Source: Ruegeria aquimaris
Lineage (GTDB): Bacteria; Pseudomonadota; Alphaproteobacteria; Rhodobacterales; Rhodobacteraceae
DNA: 64,000 nucleotides
Assembly (NCBI RefSeq): GCF_025751555.1
Contig: NZ_JAOWLB010000003.1
Span: 1 to 64,000, forward strand
Direction: 5' to 3'
Shown here: one piece after another, positions 52,471 through 60,282 of the stretch
How positions within the stretch are numbered: the first letter of the stretch is position 1
How the letters are laid out: each line of letters starts with the position of its first letter
The notes under the pieces: generated by a model
What the model was told of the DNA's origin: nothing
The model's database searches: none
The model's input: the letters and a program-made list of their open reading frames with translations, nothing else
Made by a program: the position numbers and the translations under genes

Positions 52471-53463
52471 ATGAAAGCCATTACCTATCGCGCCTTTGGA
52501 CCGGCCTCCGAGGTACTGACACTCGAAGAGGTGGAGCCGCCCCGCCCCGGCGCGGGCGAGGTGCTGGTAGATGTGGTGCTGTCGGGGGTGAACCCGTCGG
52601 ACGTGAAGGCGCGGGCCGGGGCACGGGCCGGAGTCACCGAACTGCCCTATCCGGTGATCGTGCCGCACAGTGACGGGTCGGGCGTGATCTCGGCCGTGGG
52701 CGAAGGGGTCGATCCGGCGCGGATCGGTCAGCGGGTGTGGCTGTGGAACGGGCAATGGCGGCGGGCCATGGGCACCTGCGCCGAACAGATCGCCCTGCCC
52801 TCGGCCCAGGCGGTGCCGCTGCCCGCAGGCGTGAACCTGGAGACGGGCGCGGTGCTGGGCATTCCCGGCCTGACCGCATCACATGTGGTGTTTTCGGGCG
52901 GGCCGGTCGCGGGCCAGACGGTGCTGGTGCATGGCGGCGCCGGAACGGTCGGGTACCTGGCGGTGCAGCTGGCCAAATGGGGCGGCGCGCGGGTGATCGC
53001 CACCGCCGGTGGCAGCGCGGCGGACCGGGTGCGCGCGGCGGGTGCCGACGCGGTGCTGGACTATGCCGAACCGGACCTCGCGGCGGCGATTCTGGACGCC
53101 AACAAGGGCCAGCCGGTGGATCGCATCGTCGAGGTGGAGTTTGGCGTGAACGCCGCCACCGATGCCGCCGTGATCGCCGAGAACGGGCGCATCAACGCCT
53201 ATGGCTCGGCCAAGGCGATGGCGCCCGAACTGCCCTTCTACCCGCTTATGTTCAAGGCGGTGACCCTGGAGATGGCGCTGGTCTATCTGCTGACCCCATC
53301 CCAGCGCGCTGCGGCCATAGAGCAGTTGCATGCGGCCTTGGCCGACGAAGCGCTGCGGATTCCGGTGCAGCGAACCTATGCATTGGGAGAGAGCGCCGCC
53401 GCGCATGAGGCCGTCGAAATGGGCGGTCGCCACGGCGCGATCCTGGTCGCAACCGCGCCCTGA
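52471..53463 (+). CDS. Zinc-free quinone oxidoreductase (NADPH:quinone reductase family)
   Basis: 330 residues, MDR superfamily. ITYRAFGPASEVLTLEEVEP and VLSGVNPSDVKARAG open it, PHSDGSGVISAVGEGV follows, and the NADPH-binding motif is VLVHGGAGTVGYLAVQLAKW. The structural zinc cysteines and catalytic zinc ligands of alcohol dehydrogenases are absent, as in QOR. It reduces quinones or enones with NADPH. Ends with AHEAVEMGGRHGAILV, the usual C-terminal block. Divergent from the dehalogenase gene. Confidence 0.88.
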   Translation: MKAITYRAFGPASEVLTLEEVEPPRPGAGEVLVDVVLSGVNPSDVKARAGARAGVTELPYPVIVPHSDGSGVISAVGEGVDPARIGQRVWLWNGQWRRAMGTCAEQIALPSAQAVPLPAGVNLETGAVLGIPGLTASHVVFSGGPVAGQTVLVHGGAGTVGYLAVQLAKWGGARVIATAGGSAADRVRAAGADAVLDYAEPDLAAAILDANKGQPVDRIVEVEFGVNAATDAAVIAENGRINAYGSAKAMAPELPFYPLMFKAVTLEMALVYLLTPSQRAAAIEQLHAALADEALRIPVQRTYALGESAAAHEAVEMGGRHGAILVATAP

Positions 53464-53556
53464 AAACAGGCGTCAAAAAAGTGAGCGGGCGGCGGAGATT
53501 TTTTGCCACCGCCCCTTGCGTTGCCGAAACAGGTTGCGTAGATAGCCGCTCACCGT

Positions 53557-53631
53557 TGGGGTGTAGCCAAGTGGTAAGGCAACGGTTTTTGGTACCGCGT
53601 ACCGTAGGTTCGAATCCTACCACCCCAGCCA
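53557..53631 (+). tRNA. tRNA-Gln (anticodon TTG)
   Basis: 75 nt with acceptor TGGGGTG pairing CACCCCA, discriminator G and encoded CCA. D-arm GCCAAGTGGTAAGGC, anticodon arm ACGGTTTTTGGTACCGC with the loop centred on TTG, and T-arm GTAGGTTCGAATCCTAC. The acceptor and TTG anticodon match the bacterial tRNA-Gln pattern. The DNA after it is rich in mobile-element scraps, so it may be an integration site. Confidence 0.95.
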
Positions 53632-54057
53632 CTCACTTACCGAAATCGAGACCACTGAAGGTTATCCTTCGATATCTGCGTGATTTCCGCGGGTTACGCG
53701 GAGGTTTCTGTGGCGCAGACAGGAACCGGGCCTTTTGAAGGGGCGCAATCCGGCGATAGTCTGCGTGCAGGGTTTCGGCCATACGCGGTGTACCCAATAG
53801 AACTCCCACGGGAACTTTTTCCCGGCTCCGCCTGTCCCAGGACCGGGATCGTCCAACAGAACTCTGAGCGACCGCTCTTTCAAGGAGCAGTCATTCGCCA
53901 ATCGCGGTGCCATGTCCGCGTTGCGGACAGAGTGTGAACTCGCTGTGGCGCAGCATAGCCTCTCAGCTTTCCGGGATGAACCGGGTTTTGGACGGATCGG
54001 GACTCCATTGGGCAGAGCAGTCGAGCCGGTTTCGTTCGGTTTTTGCCATCGACACCG
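53632..54057. other. Non-coding scrap DNA after tRNA-Gln
   Basis: No gene is supported. Short frames on both strands lack ribosome sites and family resemblance. Composition is mixed and lower in GC than the flanking genes, in line with decayed foreign DNA. Confidence 0.4.
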
Positions 54058-54645
54058 TCATGTTGGAACCGGCGGCGCACGCAGCCGCTGGATGGCCGCG
54101 AGGATACGACTGAACAGAGCGCCGTTAACGGCAACATCGGTAAGCTGGAACGTAATGGCGCGGGCATGTCCGACGACCCGCGCGCCGATTTTGATCAGCC
54201 GAGTTTGCAGGCTGGTCAGCGACCAGTCAGCCATCTCCTCCGGCAGATCTGCGCCTTGCAGGAAGATGCCGAGATTGTACGCCAATGCATGAAGCTGTAG
54301 CCGCACCTCGTTCTGCGCCATGCCCTTGCAGGACAGGCGCGTCCAGTTGATCGCCTGCTTGCCTTCCCTGATGTGCTGTTCGGCGGTGCCACGCTGATTG
54401 TAGAAGTGGATGATCCAGTCCGGTTCCATCGGCAGGTTGGTGACGACAAAGCCGACACGGGGAAACAACTCGCCCGGATGCCATTCCACCTTGGCTACAA
54501 CACGGCGCGGTTTGTCCCAGGATGCCGCCTGATACTCGAAGTCCCCGAAAAGGCGGCGGACATGGCTGGGCGGACGGCCTTGCAGGACTTCAACCTGCCG
54601 AAGCTTCGATACGATCTCTTCGGGCTTCTCTCGTTTTCCAGCCAT
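54058..54645 (-). pseudogene. Chimeric IS remnant: IS3 OrfA start fused to IS1380 transposase end
   Basis: One open frame of 195 codons. Residues 1-23 (AGKREKPEEIVSKLRQVEVL-QG) are the start of an IS3-family OrfA, which should go on with a helix-turn-helix. Instead the frame switches to the C-terminal third of an IS1380-family DDE transposase: RRVVAKVEWHPGELFPRVGF, HFYNQRGTAEQHIREGKQA and LSCKGMAQNEVRLQLHALAY, with the last catalytic Glu in GTAEQ. The joint is in frame by chance. Neither part can be active. It points to two elements that recombined or nested here. Confidence 0.75.
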
Positions 54646-55357
54646 CGCTGATCCTCCAATTTATGGGACAGACTATCCCAGTTGGTGGACCACTCTCAGG
54701 GGGTTACTCCAATGCTTCCCGTTCCTGACCTGCAAGCCGTAGGGCCGCCTGCCCAAGAATTCTCAAGCAGTGCGGGCGGTCGAAAAAGAAAAACGGGGTA
54801 TAACTACTTTCTCGGAAGCCCCGCCAAATGCGTGGACCGATCAGCCAGACATCAAGATCCTGGAACAAACCCTCGTAGGCAAAGGTGGTCATGCGGTCAC
54901 ATTGCTCTGGATGATCAAATACCCTGACGATCCCGATGAGGACGACGAGCTTCTACCGGAGCTTGGGTCGCCAAGGTTTCGGTAGAGTCGAGCAAAATCG
55001 ACAGTCCTGTTTTTGGCCAGCACCTCCCTGTTATCCCCTGACGCATTCCCTGATACGCTGTGGAGAAGTCCCTGTTTCTGCTGAACAGGGAAATTTGCAC
55101 TAATCCACGGAAATTGTGCAAGAATCCAAGGGCGAAATGGCCAAAGGAGGTCCGAAAGCAGCGGATTTCCCTGTAAATTCCCTGTAAAACAGGGATTTTG
55201 AGCCGAGACTGGATAGCTCAGGACTGGCAGCACAGCCATCTTTCTCAGGTAGAAAAAGCAAGTACTGAGGCCGCTGCCGGAGCGGCTCACAAGCTTCTGG
55301 TTTTGCTGCATTATCTTCCCGACAGAAGGGCTTCGGCGCTGTGGGCGCTATCCAGCC
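54646..55357. other. Non-coding region with CAGGGA-type repeats
   Basis: No gene is supported in these 700 bp. A region near 54690 (GGTGGACCACTCTCAGGGGG) may be the end of the IS3-type element. From 55025 a cluster of TCCCTGT/ACAGGGA motifs follows (separate entry). Confidence 0.4.
55025..55199. repeat. Cluster of TTCCCTGT / ACAGGGAA motifs
   Basis: At least seven copies of (T)CCCTG(T/A) or its complement lie in 175 bp. CCCTGTT at 55070-55076 and AACAGGG at 55084-55090 form a hairpin, and 55166-55196 has two direct copies of TTCCCTGTAAA followed by the inverted ACAGGGA. The spacing is irregular, so not CRISPR. It may be a recombinase- or protein-binding array of a lost element. Confidence 0.6.
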
Positions 55358-56539
55358 CTATGATGCCGAACGATCCGCTTCGATATCCCCACCAGCGTCG
55401 GGGAGCGCTGCCTCAGATCCGACCGGAACGAGGCGAGAGAGGTCGTTTGCTATCCTGACAGCGCCGGATAGCGGGCCGAATCCATAGCCAAGGCCAATCA
55501 GGTCGGCAGGGGTGCGGGTGGCTGCCCGGAGCGCGTCCCCGGGCGGAAGGCCAACGCTTTGCACCATTGTCCGCACCGCTGTCGTGAGGTCCAGATCCGC
55601 CCCTGCCAGGGTTCCATCCGCAAGCGTCAGGATCCCGTTCCGGCGCCGGATCAGGCGCCCGCCCAGTTCGAATTCGACGGCGTCCGAACCGGCAACCGCC
55701 ATGGCATCGCTGACAAGGAAAATCCGGCCTGGCCCGGTTTTTGCCTGCCAGGCCGCGCGCATCGTTGCGGGATGCACATGCACCGCGTCGGCGATCAGCC
55801 CGGCAGACACGCCACCGCTGGCAAGGGCCGCGCCGACCAGGCCGGGTTCGCGGTTACCGAGCTGGCTCATGGCGTTGAAGAGATGGGTGACACAGCGCGC
55901 GCCCGCCGCGAAATACCGCTGACAGGTCTCGAACCCTGCGTCGCTATGGCCGAGCGAGACCAGTACTCCGGTCCGTGCGAGGGCTCTCACCTGATCCTCG
56001 GTGACGGACTCGGGCGCGACGGTGATCTTGAGGACGGGCAGCGCCTGCGCGGCCTCAAGCAACATCTGCACGTCGCCCGCCTCCATCGGCCGGATCAGGG
56101 CGGCATCGTGCGCCCCCTTGCGTGCGACCGACAGATGCGGGCCTTCGAGGTGCAGGCCGACGATCCCCGGCACGCGCTCGGCAATGGCCGCGCGGGTGGC
56201 GGCAATGGCGGCGCGGGTGATCTCGGCCGTATCGGTGATGAGCGTCGGCAGCAGCGCGGTGACGCCCAGGCCGCGATGTGCCCTGGCCATGCGGCGGAGC
56301 GTCTCCACCGAGGGATCGGCGTTGAACAGGATGCCGTCGCCACCGTTGACCTGAAGATCCACGTAACCGGGAAACAGGATGTCGCCGCCAAGGTCTACGT
56401 CCTGACCGGTGCGGGGTGCCTCGGCCTGGGGTCCGAGAAAAGCGATTTGCCCGTCCTCGAAGCGGGCGGCGTGCCCGTCGACAAGCTGTGTCCCGTCGAA
56501 TATCCGACCGTTCCTGAATGTGATGGCAGCTCTGCTCAT
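55358..56539 (-). CDS. nagA: N-acetylglucosamine-6-phosphate deacetylase
   Basis: 393 residues, amidohydrolase fold. PGYVDLQVNGGDGILFN, then GLHLEGPHLSVARKGAHD, LVSLGHSDAGFETCQRYF with a metal His, VTHLFNAMSQLGNREPGLVG and GLIADAVHVHPATMRAA. The catalytic Asp lies in IFLVSDAMAVAG. It removes acetate from GlcNAc-6-P to give glucosamine-6-P. Its start overlaps the SIS-domain gene stop by 4 bp, and it is the last gene of the minus-strand nag operon. Confidence 0.93.
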   Translation of the reverse strand: MSRAAITFRNGRIFDGTQLVDGHAARFEDGQIAFLGPQAEAPRTGQDVDLGGDILFPGYVDLQVNGGDGILFNADPSVETLRRMARAHRGLGVTALLPTLITDTAEITRAAIAATRAAIAERVPGIVGLHLEGPHLSVARKGAHDAALIRPMEAGDVQMLLEAAQALPVLKITVAPESVTEDQVRALARTGVLVSLGHSDAGFETCQRYFAAGARCVTHLFNAMSQLGNREPGLVGAALASGGVSAGLIADAVHVHPATMRAAWQAKTGPGRIFLVSDAMAVAGSDAVEFELGGRLIRRRNGILTLADGTLAGADLDLTTAVRTMVQSVGLPPGDALRAATRTPADLIGLGYGFGPLSGAVRIANDLSRLVPVGSEAALPDAGGDIEADRSAS

Positions 56540-57564
56540 ACCGTTTCGGTCACCTTGTTGAGGTGGCGGGGCTTGTCGGGGTTGATCCCGCGCGCCAGGG
56601 CCACCGTTTCAACCATGGCATAAAAGGACACGATGGCCGGGATCGGGTCGCAGAGCCAGTGACCGGTCCGCACATGGGGCAGCGTGGTCGCGCGGGATAC
56701 CTTGTCGGTCACGGCAAAGACCCTGGCGCCCTTGGCCGCCAGCGCGTCGGCGGTTTCGGCGAGGCTGGCCTCGGCCTTGTCGCGGGCGGCAAAGGCAATC
56801 ACCGGAAAGTCGCTGTCGACGATCGAGACCGGACCATGAAGCACTTCGGCCGAAGAGTAGCTTTCGGCATGGATAAGGCAGGTTTCCTTGAACTTGAGCG
56901 CGGCTTCGTTGGAGATCGCCCAGGACGGGCCACGGCCGATGGTAAAGAGCGAGCGGCCGTCCATGGCCGCCGCCGCCGCCGACCAGTCGCAGTGCGTGGC
57001 CTGATCCAGTTGTCCGGGCAGCGCATGAATGGCGGTGACGAGATCGGCATCCTGCTGCATCTCGGCCAGGAACCACAGCCCGGCCACCAGCGAGGTGACA
57101 AAGGTCTTGGTGGCCGCAACGCTCAACTCGGGCCCGGCATGGATCGGCAGCGTGGCATCGGCCACCCCGGCCAGACGTGAGCCCGCATCATTGGTGATGG
57201 CGACGGTCAGCGCGCCATTGGCGCGCAGCGCCTCGGTCAGGCGCACAATGTCGGGGCTCTGGCCCGATTGCGAGACGGAAATGCCGACCGCGCCGCGCGC
57301 ATCCAGTTGCACACCGTAGATCGAGTTGACTGACGGACCGACCGAGGCCATCGGGCGGCGCAAGACAAGCTCGCTGGCATATTTGAGGTAGGAGGCGGCA
57401 TGATCGGAAGACCCGCGCGCGACCGAGATGAAATAGCGGGGATCGGCGGCGCGCGCCGCCGTGGCGGCGGTGCGGATCGCCTCGCCGCCCTGGCTCAGCA
57501 GCCGTTCGACGGCTGACGGGATTTCGCGCACTTCCCGGTGCATCAGGGTCGGTTCGGGTGACAT
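56536..57564 (-). CDS. SIS-domain glucosamine-6-phosphate deaminase-like protein (NagB-II/AgaS type)
   Basis: 342 residues with two sugar isomerase (SIS) domains and no glutamine amidotransferase domain of GlmS. First SIS: YFISVARGSSDHAASYLKYA, VGISVSQSGQSPDIVRLTEA; second: LFTIGRGPSWAISNEAALKF, KETCLIHAESYSSAEVLHGP. In nag operons such proteins deaminate glucosamine-6-P to fructose-6-P (NagB-II). Ends in RPHLNKVTETV-like tail, usual for the GlmS-type catalytic loop. The next step after NagA. Assignment relies on context. Confidence 0.85.
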   Translation of the reverse strand: MSPEPTLMHREVREIPSAVERLLSQGGEAIRTAATAARAADPRYFISVARGSSDHAASYLKYASELVLRRPMASVGPSVNSIYGVQLDARGAVGISVSQSGQSPDIVRLTEALRANGALTVAITNDAGSRLAGVADATLPIHAGPELSVAATKTFVTSLVAGLWFLAEMQQDADLVTAIHALPGQLDQATHCDWSAAAAAMDGRSLFTIGRGPSWAISNEAALKFKETCLIHAESYSSAEVLHGPVSIVDSDFPVIAFAARDKAEASLAETADALAAKGARVFAVTDKVSRATTLPHVRTGHWLCDPIPAIVSFYAMVETVALARGINPDKPRHLNKVTETV

Positions 57565-57581
57565 GTCGTTCAGCCTTTCGG

Positions 57582-58331
57582 TCAGAGGCGCAGTTCGGCC
57601 ACGAAATCGTAGGCATCGCCGCGATAGAGCGAGCGGGTGAGTTCTGCGACCCTCCCGCTGGCCAGATATGAGGTGCGTTCGATGGAAAGCCCCGCCGCGC
57701 CTTCGGGCACGTTCAACAGGTCGGCTTCGCGCGGTTCGAGATTGATGGCCGAGATCTTCTGGAGCGCCCGGACCGGGCGCTGCCCTCGCCGTTCGAGTAC
57801 TTCGTAAAGCGAGGTGGTCACTTCCAGCGGATTGGGCAGAATGTCGAGCGGCAAAGAGGCGCGTTCAAGCGCTATCGGGCGCCCACCCGCCTCGCGCAGG
57901 CGGTAGATCCGGGCGACTTCGGCCCCTGCGTCAAGACCGAGCGCGTCGATCTCGCTGCGGGTTGCCAGAAAGACGCCGCGTTCCAGCCAGCGCGATGTCG
58001 TCTCCATGCCCCGCTGTGCCATATCCTCGGTGAAGGAGGTCAGGTGCGACAGGGATTGCTCCATCCGGCTCATCGGTTCGCGGACAAAGGAGCCGGACCC
58101 CTGGCGTTGCTCGATCAGCCCTTCGCGCACCAGCTCCTGGATCGCCTTTCTGACGGTGACTCGAGACAATTCGGTGATCTCGGCGATCTCGCGTTCGGGC
58201 GGCAGCGAGGAGTTGGGCGGCAGGATGCCACTTTCGATGCCGCGTTCCAGCCGCTGGCGCAGCTGGACATAGCGGGGGCCGCCGGTCTCGCCGAGCCATC
58301 CCTCGGGTCGCAGAAACTCGATCACGCTCAT
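57582..58331 (-). CDS. GntR family regulator of the amino-sugar genes
   Basis: 249 residues. The N-terminal winged helix (PREREIAEITELSRVTVRKA, preceded by LRQRLERGIESGILPPNSSL) is of the GntR type; the C-terminal domain (about 90-245, e.g. ALERASLPLDILPNPLEVTT and YRGDAYDFVAELRL) is the UTRA domain that binds a sugar phosphate. It lies between the kinase (4-bp overlap) and SIS genes. It probably binds the 18-bp inverted sites in the kinase-murQ spacer and is released by GlcNAc-6-P or GlcN-6-P. Confidence 0.88.
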   Translation of the reverse strand: MSVIEFLRPEGWLGETGGPRYVQLRQRLERGIESGILPPNSSLPPEREIAEITELSRVTVRKAIQELVREGLIEQRQGSGSFVREPMSRMEQSLSHLTSFTEDMAQRGMETTSRWLERGVFLATRSEIDALGLDAGAEVARIYRLREAGGRPIALERASLPLDILPNPLEVTTSLYEVLERRGQRPVRALQKISAINLEPREADLLNVPEGAAGLSIERTSYLASGRVAELTRSLYRGDAYDFVAELRL

Positions 58332-59206
58332 TGGGCGGCCTCCCTGGCAAAGTCCCTGGCCAGCGACAGGGCACCGGCCAGCGGTTCATCCACCGAAGCA
58401 GAGACGCAGGCCTGCATCGCGGCGGGCAGATAGGGTTCGAAATGCGGGCCGATGCCGCCGGTCAGGCAGATCGTCAGGCCGGGCGCCCAACCGATGGCGG
58501 GCAGGCTCTGCGCGATATCGCTGGCCCCATCGGCCATGATACGGCGGCCGAGCGCATCGCCCGCCGCCGCCTGCGCGGTCACCAAGGGGGCAAGCGCGCC
58601 GAAATCCTTCGGGTCTGCCGAGCCGGCAAACCGCACGATCCCCGCCGCGCCGTCAAACCGATCAAGCAGCGTCCGCGACAGCCCGGACGGGTTCAACCGC
58701 CCGTCGACCGCCCTGAGCGTGGCTTTCAGCGCCGCCCGCCCAATCCATTGCGCCGAGGCCTCGTCCCCCAGGACAGAACCCCAGCCGCCAGAGAACCGCA
58801 TCGTCCCCGCGATGCGCGACCCAAAGAAGGATCCCGTGCCGCAATGTGCGATGACCCCGTCACGGTCGCCCAGAGCGCCGCGCAGCGCGGCGGGTCGATC
58901 ATCCTCGATCCGAAGATGCGCGAAGGGCAGCGCCTGGCGCAGACGCTCCGCGATCTCGGGACCAGTGACGCCCGCAAGACCAACAAAGGCAGGCAGGGCC
59001 GAGAGCGCCTCTGCGCTCTCTCCCACCTTTGCGGCGAGGGCACCGACCCCTTCGATGATCTGGCACACGCCACCGTCGAAATCGGTGGACACATTGGCGG
59101 ACCCGGTCTCGACCGAGACCACATCGCGGCCAGTCCAAAGCGCCAGCCGGCAGCGCGTGCCGCCACCATCGATGGCCATGACCCGGGTATGCAGCGATTC
59201 CGTCAT
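58328..59206 (-). CDS. BadF/BcrA-type sugar kinase, probably N-acetylglucosamine kinase
   Basis: 292 residues from ATG 59206 (AAGGG 7 bp before). ATP-binding marks of the ASKHA fold: phosphate 1 MAIDGGGTRCRLALW, phosphate 2 VIAHCGTGSFFGSRIAG, adenosine block ICLTGGIGPHFEPYLP. This family includes GlcNAc kinases of the NagK type. First gene of the minus-strand operon kinase-gntR-SIS-nagA, so it likely makes GlcNAc-6-P for NagA. A longer frame upstream would run through the operator and is rejected. Confidence 0.85.
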   Translation of the reverse strand: MTESLHTRVMAIDGGGTRCRLALWTGRDVVSVETGSANVSTDFDGGVCQIIEGVGALAAKVGESAEALSALPAFVGLAGVTGPEIAERLRQALPFAHLRIEDDRPAALRGALGDRDGVIAHCGTGSFFGSRIAGTMRFSGGWGSVLGDEASAQWIGRAALKATLRAVDGRLNPSGLSRTLLDRFDGAAGIVRFAGSADPKDFGALAPLVTAQAAAGDALGRRIMADGASDIAQSLPAIGWAPGLTICLTGGIGPHFEPYLPAAMQACVSASVDEPLAGALSLARDFAREAAQ

Positions 59207-59208
59207 GT

Positions 59209-59226
59209 AGATACCCTTATAATACC
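59209..59226 (-). promoter_or_regulatory. 18-bp operator site, copy 1
   Basis: AGATACCCTTATAATACC; its complement differs from copy 2 at one base. It starts 3 bp from the kinase ATG and includes TATAAG/TATAAT-like cores. Probable GntR-regulator site next to the kinase start. Confidence 0.6.
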
Positions 59227-59331
59227 TATCGACCATTTGAAAGGCCATATAAATACCAAAATACTGTCTTTCCCACATTTTCGCAACGAATATAGGACCA
59301 AAACCCTCCAAATTATTTGTTCTGGACAAAA

Positions 59332-59349
59332 GGTATTATAATGGTATCT
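59332..59349 (+). promoter_or_regulatory. 18-bp operator site, copy 2, over the murQ -10 box
   Basis: GGTATTATAATGGTATCT is copy 1 inverted with one mismatch. It contains TATAAT (59337-59342), a perfect -10; TTATTT 18 bp upstream may be the -35. The site lies about 27 bp before the murQ start, so binding here would block its promoter. Confidence 0.6.
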
Positions 59350-59375
59350 TATCTAGAGCATCTGGGGTGAATCAC

Positions 59376-60272
59376 ATGACTGCATTGGGCACAGAGGGGC
59401 TGCATGATCAGGCAAAGGGGCTCGACACCCTCCCCCTGACCGACGCGGCGACGATCCTGGCGGAGGGCCAGATCGCCGCAGCAGCCGTTCTGCGCGCCGC
59501 CGCCCCCGAAATCGCAGCAGCATCTGGCACTCTTGCAAAGACGATGCGGGCGGGCGGTGTCATCCACTATGTCGCTGCAGGATCATCCGGCCTGATGGCC
59601 GCCGCCGATGCGCTGGAGCTTGGCGGAACGTTTTCGATTCCGAGCGCCCAGATCCGCATTCACATGGCGGGCGGCATGCCGACCGGCGTCGAGCTGCCCG
59701 GCGAAACCGAGGACGATCTGTCCGGCCTTGACGAGAGGTTTTCGGCGCTTTCGGAGCGAGACACGGTGATTGCCGTCTCGGCCAGCGGTACGACGCCTTA
59801 CACGCTTGAAGCGGCGCGGCTGTCCCGGGCGGCTGGGGCGACGATCGTCGGTATTGCCAATAACGCCGGTTCGGCCCTGCTCGACCTGGCTGATCACCCC
59901 ATTCTTCTGGCCACGCCGCCCGAAGTCCTGTCCGGGTCCACCCGGATGGGCGCGGGCACGGCGCAAAAGATCGCCCTCAACATGCTGTCCACCCTCATGG
60001 CGATCAAGCTTGGCCATGTGCATGACGGCATGATGGTCAATCTGCGGGCTGATAACGCCAAGCTGCGCCTGCGCGCCGCTGGCATGGTGTCCCGCATTGC
60101 CGGTGTCGACGAAACGGCCGCCAGCGCCGCGCTGGACGCGACGCAAGGCCATGTAAAACCCGCCGTTCTGGTCTCGAAAGGGCAAACGCCCGAGACCGCC
60201 CAAGCCATTCTTCGCGAAACCGAAGGAAACCTTCGCGCCGCCCTCGGGCGGCTCGAACACAAAGACTCATAG
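59376..60272 (+). CDS. murQ: N-acetylmuramic acid 6-phosphate etherase
   Basis: 298 residues from ATG 59376 (GGGG 9 bp before; GTG 59367 also possible). MurQ cleaves lactate from MurNAc-6-P to give GlcNAc-6-P, feeding NagA. SIS-type motifs: VHYVAAGSSGLMAAADALEL, then TVIAVSASGTTPYTLEAARL, PEVLSGSTRMGAGTAQKIAL and MLSTLMAIKLGHVHDGMMVN with RADNAKLRLRA. The Glu of ALELGG occupies the place of the catalytic Glu in the common D-A-S-E-C-P-P-T-F motif. The residues around it are unlike standard MurQ, so substrate range may differ. First gene of the plus-strand operon. Confidence 0.85.
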   Translation: MTALGTEGLHDQAKGLDTLPLTDAATILAEGQIAAAAVLRAAAPEIAAASGTLAKTMRAGGVIHYVAAGSSGLMAAADALELGGTFSIPSAQIRIHMAGGMPTGVELPGETEDDLSGLDERFSALSERDTVIAVSASGTTPYTLEAARLSRAAGATIVGIANNAGSALLDLADHPILLATPPEVLSGSTRMGAGTAQKIALNMLSTLMAIKLGHVHDGMMVNLRADNAKLRLRAAGMVSRIAGVDETAASAALDATQGHVKPAVLVSKGQTPETAQAILRETEGNLRAALGRLEHKDS

Positions 60273-60282
60273 GGAGGAAGAC

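Noticed and set aside
53662-53937. Short frames on both strands after tRNA-Gln
   Set aside because: No ribosome sites, overlapping each other, no recognisable domain.
55025-55199. Possible CRISPR array in the CAGGGA-motif cluster
   Set aside because: The motifs are only 7-11 bp, irregularly spaced and in both orientations; there are no equal spacers and no cas genes.
56536-57564. GlmS (glucosamine-6-P synthase)
   Set aside because: The glutamine amidotransferase domain is missing; only the two SIS domains are present, in a catabolic operon.
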